Below, in pieces: positions 56,333-64,000 of a DNA stretch of 64,000 nt. The stretch is from Amanita rubescens (Eukaryota > Basidiomycota > Agaricomycetes > Agaricales > Amanitaceae), in assembly GCA_015039365.1 (NCBI GenBank), contig WION01000188.1:42073-106072 (forward strand). Reading direction: 5' to 3'. A program made the translations under genes and the position numbers. Under the pieces are notes generated by a model that was not told the DNA's origin, ran no database searches, and worked only from the letters and a program-made list of their open reading frames with translations. Numbering within the stretch: position 1 is the first letter of the stretch; each line of letters begins with the position of its first letter.

Positions 56333-56612
56333 GTTGGCAACGTGGGTGCTTTGAAGGCAAGCCTAAAATGGAAATTAAGAATTCCCATCAGTGCTACATC
56401 ACAAATTCTTATCATCTAAATCTATTAGCTATTGATCTGGAAAGTTGTGTTTTGCGACCGAAAGGGTAAATCCATGAGACACCATCTCAATACCTTCCCA
56501 AGCCACAATTGTCGGAGACGCCAAGACTGACAAACACTCTCCAGATGTTAACTACACGGTTTACCACGGAAGCACCCTAATACTCCAATCAATGACCTCG
56601 TCTCATCGTCAA
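56333..56612. other. spacer between F-box copy A' and the NTPase gene
   Basis: No gene seen; 3' flank of the NTPase gene and 5' flank of the F-box gene. Confidence 0.5.
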
Positions 56613-58881
56613 TCATTCGTGACAATATTGAATCGCCATTGCAATACCGCGTAACAATACTCTTCGCAGTGTTGTATGCTGCCAGCGCATTTCGCTTCTG
56701 TCGCATGTGCGCAAACGCTCGGCCACGGCTCGAGCGTTCTCCTCTTCCAAGGCTAGCGCTTTAGACGCTTTCTTGAACGTTTCTGTTCCCAATTCGTGCC
56801 CGCCGTCTTCGCAAATCTGAAAATAATAGGCACGCAGGGCACGTGCATGACGAGCATCAAGAGGATGGTATCGCAGGAGATATGAGCGCGTGGGTGCCTG
56901 GATGAATATGAAGCCATCAGCTTCCCGGTTCGCAAGTCCACTCTCCAAGATCGTCTTCAAAAGGTCAAAGACGTTCTGTATCAGGGGGGCTATTCTCGGC
57001 AATTTGTCGTACTGCACCCCTTTCGGCAAGCGTGCAAGAATGCTCAGAAAAATAAGAGCATCCGGACTGTCAACGAATCTACGGCTTGTCAACGAGATCC
57101 GCAGAACGTCATCGATCCGCCCCAGTCTGTTGTCTTGGCCCGACTCCAGTTGCCTGAGGAGTTCAGCCGGTTTGAACTGCAGCTGCCGTTGACGCGCAGC
57201 GATAGAAATGGAGAACGGAAGGCATCCCAGTGCGTGAACCAGCTCCTTGACTTCCTCGTCATTGTCTTCCTCGTGGCCGCTAATGGCTCTAAACATCGCC
57301 ATCGCCGCATGGACAGAGAGCGGTTCGACGAGAAAGTGCAACCATGCCACACCCTCTGGTAACGGAAGGTCCCGAGTCGTCAAAAGTATGCAGACGTTGG
57401 CCGATCGGCATTGACCCAGTTTGCCCAAGGCGTCCGTCAGTTTCTCTATCTCATCTTCATTTTCCGGCATTTGGAAATCGTCAAAAACGATAAGGAACGG
57501 TGAGGGATGTATCTCTAGATGTTCGATAATATCAGTTAACGGGCAATTTGTCCGCGTCTTAAGAGACAGAGACGTCGCCAAGGCATGCAGCAACGCCTCG
57601 ACAGTGAGCGCTGATTGACAGCGTACCCAATGTCGCGAGCGGCCAAACACCTGGGCAACCTCCACCCGGTTGACGAGCATGCGCGCAATTGTGGATTTCC
57701 CGGACCCAATCGCACCGTAGAGTGCCATATGTTTACTTCGACGATCGTCTTTCGTTAGGGTCCCGATCATGTCATTCAGTATCTTGTCTCGACCAAAGAA
57801 GTATTCAGGTGCAGCGGGCAAACCTCGGAAGGGGGACGCAATCCTGCAGTCCTACAATCAGAACTTGAAATGAATATTGAGAGGTCGTACATACCGGGTG
57901 CGGCCATTTATCCCATACGATGTTGACAAAAGCTGGGTCGTGACGAAGGTCAGAAAAGCCGTCACAAACCAGACGAAAAAGTTCCGGATCTTGTTATTGC
58001 AATCAACTATAGTTGCGTTTTGGAGCTGCGCCTGGTCCGCCTGTTGTTGTACGTCACAGACCATCTCACTTCCTAGGTTGCCTGGAAGCATTGGATCATC
58101 AATACTCTCCCTATCACGTAAGTTGACATCTACAAGGATCAGGCGGCCTTCAAGTCGGATGGATACACAACTTGCCTGTCATCTCTTCACCCGATTGCGC
58201 CGGAGTAATTTTGCTGATAGCGGCTCCCATCTTCATCAGCTCCGTCCTCACCGCTAGGTTTGTCTCGAGCTGTGCCAGGAATCCGTCAAACTAATTATGC
58301 GTGAACTGATTGACGACACCGCACCGTAAGGTTGAATCGTATATCTTCTAGATCAGTCTGGCATTTAGAGAGGAACCGCTGATATTCGAATGGCTTGAGG
58401 AACTCCTTGGACGAATCCTTCAAACGACTCCAGTTATTCAATTGTTTCTCAATAGCAAGTAAAGATCTGAGGGAATCAATTTCTGATTATATTCAAGGTG
58501 AAAGTGACATACTTTTCAGCATTTGCTAACGTTTGCTTTACTTCCGGGGCCGGGCTCTCGGCGTGCTCAGCAATTGAAGCCCTAGACACGAGTTGTATCA
58601 ATTTCCTGGTTCGACTTTGAAGTTCCTCGCATTTCTTCCGGTTCTCTGTAACAGCCTATGACGGCGTTTCAGTACAAGGTTGTTGGAGTTATATACGCAC
58701 ATACCTCCGAACGTTCTAGTGCATTTGTAACCACGTGGGACACTGGATGTATAAAGGACAATGGTGCGAGTCCACTGACTGCATCCAAAGCGGTAGTTAA
58801 TCCTGTGGCCGGAGTTACGCTTGTCCCTGATTTGTCAAGAGAATCATCTCGTTTCGATGGACGTTTTGATACTCCGAACAT
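56613..58881 (-). CDS. NLR-like STAND NTPase (helical adaptor, TM, NB-ARC), 680 aa
   Basis: Six exons: 58881-58705, 58655-58513, 58466-58325, 58290-58176, 58129-57895 and 57843-56613; the sum is 2043 nt, phases consistent, one GC-AG intron (58130-58175) and one of only 34 nt. Residues 1-230 are helical (LAPLSFIHPVSHVVTNALE, KCEELQSRTRKLIQLVSRA, SKCQTDLEDIRFNL), resembling the MLKL-like four-helix adaptor of basidiomycete NLRs. A membrane helix (FFVWFVTAFLTFVTTQLL) follows at about 238-256. NB-ARC features: FFGRD; P-loop GAIGSGKST (314-322); Walker B FLIVFDDF (387-394); LLTTRDLPLP; GCLPFSISIAARQ (GLPL-like). The protein ends after a helical arm without TPR, WD40 or ankyrin repeats. Fungal relatives are candidates for nonself recognition and regulated cell death at membranes; that role is inference. 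Confidence 0.78.
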
Positions 58882-59197
58882 TGGAAGGGGATGTAGGAGA
58901 ACGAGGTCAGCAGCGTGCCTTCACAGCTAATAGGAAATGCGTAGTCGTTGCGGCAACAGCCAGGCCATGCGTCCCTGACAGACGGATAAAGTTAGCGTTC
59001 AGGAAGGCCTGAAGGGCCAACAGCCTTCACCAGTCGCAAAAACATAGCCCCGTGGATGCACTCAAATACGTCCTGTAGACGTAGCTGACAAGAACATAAG
59101 TCAGAGTTATGGTAATTGGCGTACTTACATTTTCAGCACGATTGTAGTCCACAAATTGGCGTGAGGCACAATGGTCCAAACCTTAAGGCATTAAAGC
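58882..59197. other. 5' flank of the NTPase gene
   Basis: No supported gene. Confidence 0.45.
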
Positions 59198-59640
59198 TTA
59201 ACTCTCTACAGTGAGCCGAAACTTTCGGAAGCGGCTATGAATAACATTTCCGTTTCCAGAATGACCAGAAATGACTTTTTTGTTGACAGAAAATGACCAG
59301 CGCATGGAAACTAGACTCCAAATACTAGCGCCAGTTTGTCGCGTCACCGAGTGAGGTTTTGAGGTTTGATTATAGCAACTGAAATGAGTTAAGTCTCTCG
59401 TGCTTGTGGCCGAATAGGGCAACCAACACACCGTAGCAACACGATTCGCGCTGCTCATAGGACGTAAAACCATTTTGGAACCACAACGCGCCCAAAGCGA
59501 CATAAGCATTGTGGACCCCGACGCACACCGTTGGCGGCAGCTTGCAGAAATGTGTGACAAGCGTGACATCAACCGATTCCGAACCACCGAGCAATCTGGG
59601 TTGGTTTTTATGCCAGTCCCCGCCAGAAAAACCTGACAAG
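59198..59640 (-). pseudogene. decayed copy of family B, 5' part
   Basis: DNA aligns with the 5' part of the gene at 51.4-52.6 kb: VTLVTHFCKLPP-like start, MSSANRVATVCWL, NQTSKPHSVTRQTG and NKKVISGHSG in place of DKKKVIPRGP. The frame continues to a stop at 59198 without the remaining family blocks. It lies beside DUF6699 copy C' exactly as gene B lies beside copy C, so both were duplicated together. Confidence 0.5.
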
Positions 59641-60117
59641 ATACTTTAACATTTTTTTAAAAATGAAGCAACGCTAGCCTAGCGACAAAAAGGGGAATTA
59701 TAATTCCTGTGTTGAATTACATAATATGTCAACGTGCTGACCTGATGTTGATCCAAGCCATCTTCTCATATTGACCATCACCTTCAACGACGTCCAAGCC
59801 TCTTCAACACCACGGCGCTCAATATATGGATTATAGTTATACATTAAACTTTATTAGCGTTCTCTAGTAACGAATAGGAAATGCGGTAAGCTATACTTTT
59901 TTGTTTTTCTCGGTCGGGACTTAACATGCAGCGTCCATAGGTCATCGTCACCATCGACCTCATCCCCGGGCGCTATATCGTAGATAAGGTGTCCAATACT
60001 ACCCAACGCGGCTATCGAGCCCGGACATGGTTTCTTCGAACTATAGCGGCGGCATATCCCCGTCGTGTTCAACCGTCCTAACCTGGAGTGGGAAATCGAC
60101 GCAATGATATGGCCGCC
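59641..60117. other. duplicated 3' flank of DUF6699 copy C'
   Basis: 59750-59880 resembles 52740-52870 (shared CAACGACGTCCAAGCCTC and GCGCTC.ATATAT). No gene. Confidence 0.55.
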
Positions 60118-60702
60118 TCACTCGATATGCAGCAACCAGTTGCCAGGGGCAATCTCTTCCGATAGCCCTTTCCACATATAGCGTCCAGATAGTGCAACTG
60201 GTACCGTGGACCACGGCCCTGTTGCGGCTTCACCTGGTCTGCTCGTCCACCAGTCCAGACCCGGATTATAGAAGGTCTCAGCAGCTCGGATAGCCCGATG
60301 GACGGCCAGCAAGATGTCGTGTACGGTGACAAAGTCATAGTTTCTCCCCGACGGACGGACTACGAATGGACGTGGCAACACGTGACAGGTGATAACAACC
60401 TGTGATGAAGGCGGATTGGTAGCCGACTCGTGCGCCCATTCTAGCCGTGAATGGGGAGCAGACGCACAACTTGGGCGTTGCCGTACGTCGTACTCGATAC
60501 ACGGGCAGTTGGCGTAGCGCAAGATTGGGTGAAGATGAGATGGAGGAGTGCCGAAGCCCATCTGTGGGAGCGGAATAGGGTGGAATTTGGGTGCGCCTGG
60601 TGGAAGAGGGACCCCCTCGTCGTCCATCTGTGGGGACGGTGCAGGTGTGGGGTACGACTCGGGTCCCCGGGCAGGTGAGAGGAAATCCCATCCATTGCAC
60701 AT
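60118..60702 (-). CDS. DUF6699 protein, copy C', about 194 aa
   Basis: Single exon from ATG 60702 (MCNGWDFLSPARGPESYPTP; an in-frame ATG at 60723 is possible). Core: SHLHPILRYANCPCIEYDV, SSQVVITCHVLPRPFVVRP, NYDFVTVHDILLAVHRAI, and the identical end EEIAPGNWLLHIE. Close paralogue of 53137-53736, same strand; differences concentrate after the VHRA helix. Function unknown. Confidence 0.72.
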   Translation of the reverse strand: MCNGWDFLSPARGPESYPTPAPSPQMDDEGVPLPPGAPKFHPIPLPQMGFGTPPSHLHPILRYANCPCIEYDVRQRPSCASAPHSRLEWAHESATNPPSSQVVITCHVLPRPFVVRPSGRNYDFVTVHDILLAVHRAIRAAETFYNPGLDWWTSRPGEAATGPWSTVPVALSGRYMWKGLSEEIAPGNWLLHIE

Positions 60703-60723
60703 GTTTATCGCTGGTGCTGACAT

Positions 60724-61849
60724 GTTTGCGTGTCAATAGACGTTGTAGGACTGTTTCAAGGTTATTGCGGTGGGGAGCTAGCATAGAACTTGGCTCACCT
60801 CGAATGCGGCTTGAGAACAAGATTGGGAGGTTGAATGTGCAGGTGGGTTGTTTTCTCGTCGTTGCGGATGAGAGCTGAAGATGGATAGGCCTTTATAGCA
60901 GAGATATAGGGCGATGAATAATGATGAGAGAGAGAGGAAAGGCGGGAAGCGCGAATGCGGGGAGAACAAGAATATCTGCTCGACTTTTATCTAAAGGAGA
61001 TTCAGCCACGTGATGCAGCACTACCTTTTTGCTCGCGTAACGCTCTTTTGCCAATGACAAGGATTCAAAACAAGAATTCGGGTGTATTCGTAAGTGATTC
61101 AAAGGCAGTTGGGACTGTGGATGGCGTATCATTCCCGGGAGCGGTCATGTACGCCTGCGGAAATAGACTATGGACGGCCAGTATACCTCCGATGACTGTA
61201 TTAGGAAATTCTGACCTGGATTGACCCTGCATTGTACTTTCTTTTATGTTGTGATTTCTTGAAAGTCAACAATCTCCATCTCCGACTTGTCTTTGTTCTA
61301 AACTATGGGAGACTATGGATCATAGTGACCGTCGCTCCCTCCAGCGCCCACAACCTACAACTCACCTTGGAAACTTTGCACGAGACTCTGTTGTCATGTC
61401 AGCCGCAGTCGGCTATATACAATTACTGCCTGTTACTGCACGGTTTGTTCCTCGGAATCTGATATTAGCTGGTTAATCCACAACACCATGACAATTGTTG
61501 TCGAAGCTGTATGAGATTGGTGTATTAATGAAGACCGGTCGGCCTTTCAACGCAATCGCGGCTGCAATTTCTTTTCAATTGTACAATTGAGTCATTTACT
61601 GTTGACTTGTCTAGAGACGGTTGACCAATAAGTAAATGTCTGGCGACCGTAAGCTCGTATAGCAGTAATTACTTCCCCCTCTTTTTCTTTTCGTTTTCGC
61701 CCACACAGGCATTTCCTGGAACTAGACAACGGTTGCGGTATCCAATGCGACGATGTTATTATACAATGCTGTGACTGTGACTCGTTACGAGTTTCAATTC
61801 TCATCCAAACGGTTTACGTCTAGGATTGCAGCGCTCGCGTCGCCTTGGG
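60724..61849. other. intergenic; left part duplicated from 53.8-54.3 kb
   Basis: 60725-61250 follows the 5' flank of DUF6699 copy C (for example the CGGGGAGAACAAGAATATC segment at 60958 and 54003). The rest has no recognisable gene. Confidence 0.5.
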
Positions 61850-62700
61850 CGCGTCATGATTTTAAACCGGTTGCAAGGCGCCCGCAATAGCCCTCGGTTG
61901 CGTCTCTTCAGCAGCGCAAGTAATACTGTACGTTTGCTCCATTATTCAACTTTAAACCTAGAGCCTGAACTACACTTTAGGAACGACCCCGAGTGTGAAA
62001 ACGGCCCTACACGTTCTGTCTTGGGAACTGTTGATCCTTCGAAATTCCCTCGCGCGTATTTTCTCGACTTGTCGTATCATATATCCCATGACGTCTGGTT
62101 CAAAGACTCGGCTGGGCTAACTGTGCAAATCGAGAGCGGTTCCCGATAGGTGCCATGTCCCTCGTCCTCCTCATCCTCCCATGATGGGTGATTTACGGTT
62201 CCGCATCACGCCGAGTAGTGTCCGATCCAGCTTCGATAGAGGTTCAGATCTTCAGATTCGCGACCCACCTGCTTCGATAGTGGTTCAGAACTTCCTATTC
62301 TCGAAGGCATCTTGCAAACATCGAAAAGTACAAACGTTTATGCGAGCAACTAGTCGTCGTTTGCTCTGGAAGTCTTCAACGCAACATATCAGACGATTTT
62401 TTTTGAATCCCTACATCATTTGAATGAACCATGTTTTCAATATCATGGGCCGCTTTGTATTTCGGGTAGCGGAGGGAGATAATTTTTCTCAATGCCAACT
62501 ACAGCACCCCATTTCGGGAACTAGGGTATGTACACTATTTGATCTTAATTTCGTGACTGATATTTTGTTTATGCAGATAGTGGCTTCTTGCGGCTGGAAA
62601 ATTTGGACGATGGAGATCTGTGTTATGGTACGGCTTCACGGAGGGATGAGGGTGTTAAGTCAATGGTATGTGTCATGCTCGTTCAATAGGACCGTACAGC
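61850..62700 (+). pseudogene. decayed copy of family B, inverted
   Basis: Plus-strand counterpart of the gene at 51.4-52.3 kb: RSVLGTVDPSKFPRAYFLDL, DVWFKDSAGL, a stop at 62147, then in another frame CHVPRPPHPPMMGDLRFRIT and SSFDRGSDLQ, a degenerate EKY.RLCEQLV, and near 62580-62640 the GFF..EKLDEG block. Several stops and frameshifts; not functional. Confidence 0.65.
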
Positions 62701-62844
62701 TAAGGCCTGTTTTTCTTCACTAGGTTCGGTGAAAACAAAGGCTTTAGTACAACGCTCTTCACCGTCGGTGTGATGCAAGCGTGACATAAATAGACTTGCG
62801 TCACGTCACATTGGACGAGCACCAGAATCACTACTACCACCACC

Positions 62845-63441
62845 ATGGCATCGCACGGCAATGATTACGATCCCATCTCATCCTCACCTCCAATTTCTGG
62901 AACACCTCCCTTTCTTCCTAGTACACAGGAGCCACGAACTTCTATGCATCAATTGTCTCTGAGCGAGTTTCTTGCCCAATCTTTCCCTCCATTCGACCAT
63001 CGGACTATACTTGACCCCTTTGCTGAGGAGGCAGAACGCGACGCGGCTTTTCAAGAAGGTATAACCAACCGCATATACCCACAAAACCGCGCATATAAAC
63101 ATTGCACTTGCAGAACTCGTCGATATGCTGCTCGACGCTTTGATCGAGACTCACGCTTGGGCCAACGCGCGATTGAAATTTGAAAACGAAATCGCAGCAG
63201 AGCGATTCGAGCAAAAGATTTCTGGAACGATGATAATGGAAAAGGAACAAGGCATGTCATCGTCGTTGCGTTCTTCGCTTGGTAACTCTGTTCACCGAGT
63301 CGTCCCTCTTCGTATATGCGCGTGCGGGCAATGCTTACCGTGTTCTCCTTGGTTTTTACAGAGAGAACGCGGGAACGTTTACTTGCGTTTGTTCATAATA
63401 TCAAGAACGCTATTATGGCTTTGACTACTGCTATTCTGTAA
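62845..63441 (+). CDS. small helical protein of unknown function, 153 aa
   Basis: Three exons, 62845-63058, 63114-63281 and 63362-63441, with introns of 55 and 80 nt; the sum is 462 nt, phases agree. The N-terminal half is polar (MASHGNDYDPISSSPPISGT); from residue 65 the chain is strongly helical and charged (AEEAERDAAFQEELVDMLLD, RLKFENEIAAERFEQKI), ending in a more hydrophobic helix (LAFVHNIKNAIMALTTAIL). It may form a coiled coil. No family recognised. It ends about 230 bp from the 3' end of the convergent Vps68 gene. Confidence 0.6.
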
Positions 63442-63667
63442 CGTGTCGTAATACATTTGCTGCGCTTATTAGCCCTAAATTGTGCCAAGCAAGGACCGGT
63501 GCTAGCTCCGCAGTGATACGCGTTTCAGTCATGTTCAGCATTTTAGACTAATTGACTGGCACCCCGTACCTCGAAAGGGACATCCACACATCTGATGGTT
63601 TTGAACAAACACTTAAATTGAGGTACAACTTTGGCCAAAAAGTACATATCACGATAAGCTACTTTCA
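63442..63667. other. convergent 3' spacer
   Basis: Between the small helical gene and Vps68; nothing recognised. Confidence 0.5.
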
Positions 63668-64000
63668 TCATAACGTCAGGTTATACTCGTACTCGCTCGT
63701 CGTCGACTGGGCAATCCAGAGAACAATAGCTGACAGCATCATAGCTACACTTTGTGTAACGTTTGCGTAGCCGTAGTAATTGAACTGTTCCGGATAATTA
63801 TTCATCAAATACTTGAGCACGAGCACCGTCTACAATGCCAAAGATCAGGAAAAAAGAAAAAAACTTGATCAAGGGGATGATGATGAACGTACCACGCTCC
63901 CAGCCAGACCTCCCGCCATACAAGCGAATCCGATAAAGAGGATCAACCTCGCTCTCCAAACGGCTCTTGAATCCCCAAACGAATCATCTCCCCGTACTCT
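63668..64000 (-). CDS. VPS68: Vps68 / UPF0220 (TMEM50) family protein, C-terminal part
   Basis: Partial: runs off the right end of the window. Two exons are visible, 64000-63893 and 63829-63668, with a 63-nt intron. The peptide shows WRARLILFIGFACMAGGLAG, then VTVLVLKYLM, YYGYANVTQSVAMMLSAIVL and the C-terminal YEYNLTL, which matches the last two membrane helices and tail of the Vps68/TMEM50 family. These four-helix proteins act with the ESCRT pathway in endosome-to-vacuole trafficking in yeast. Stop TGA at 63668-63670. This conserved housekeeping gene suggests the accessory region ends here. Confidence 0.82.

Overview
The window is nuclear DNA of a filamentous basidiomycete, most likely a mushroom-forming agaricomycete. 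Genes are cut by many 45-65 nt GT-AG introns (a few GC-AG). The families present (F-box proteins of the mushroom type, DUF6699 proteins, single-pass SDEPPPAYY-tail membrane proteins, GH30 and GH5 glucanases, a basidiomycete NLR-like NTPase) are typical of that group. Splice models below were built by hand, and most close with consistent phases.

Layout. 0-10 kb: decaying paralogues of one F-box gene (0.15-2.1, 5.4-7.4, 8.1-9.1, 9.3-10.1 kb on minus, plus an inverted scrap near 5.0 kb) around one intact uncharacterised gene (2.4-3.4 kb). 10-20 kb: a divergent pair of other F-box genes (11.8-14.7 kb), an unrecognised spliced gene (15.6-17.1 kb) and a truncated HUL5/UBE3C ubiquitin ligase (18.1-19.1 kb). 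20.5-27.3 kb: an AT-rich island carrying one GTPase gene. 27.3-29.3 kb: the intact member of the first F-box family. 30-33 kb: two DUF6699 genes. 35.8-44 kb: a membrane protein and a GH30 glucanase gene (minus) that is split inside a 53-nt intron by a 4.15-kb LTR retrotransposon with identical LTRs. 45.9-49.1 kb: an HMG-box protein and a GH5 exo-beta-1,3-glucanase. 49.4-62.7 kb: a segmentally duplicated block (inverted F-box pair, two DUF6699 copies, two decayed copies of a third gene) around a 680-aa NLR-like STAND NTPase. The right end has a small helical gene and the C-terminal part of Vps68.

The outstanding feature is in the GTPase gene (20581-26449, about 466 aa, about 76 exons). Between 22193 and 25982 its coding sequence is carried by 61 consecutive exons of exactly three bases, each one in-frame codon, separated by 61 small introns (the last ending at 26024). 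The introns from about 23.1 kb on are tandem copies of a roughly 60-nt intron unit. The earlier introns have diverged from one another, yet the three-base exon size and the splice sites are kept everywhere, and none of the 61 codons is a stop. Intron duplication here adds or changes one amino acid at a time, and skipping any microexon leaves the frame intact. I know of no described family with this architecture.

The rest of the window fits a rapidly turning-over accessory region of adaptor (F-box), immune-like (NLR, GTPase), wall-remodelling (GH30, GH5) and orphan genes, with one recent retrotransposon insertion.
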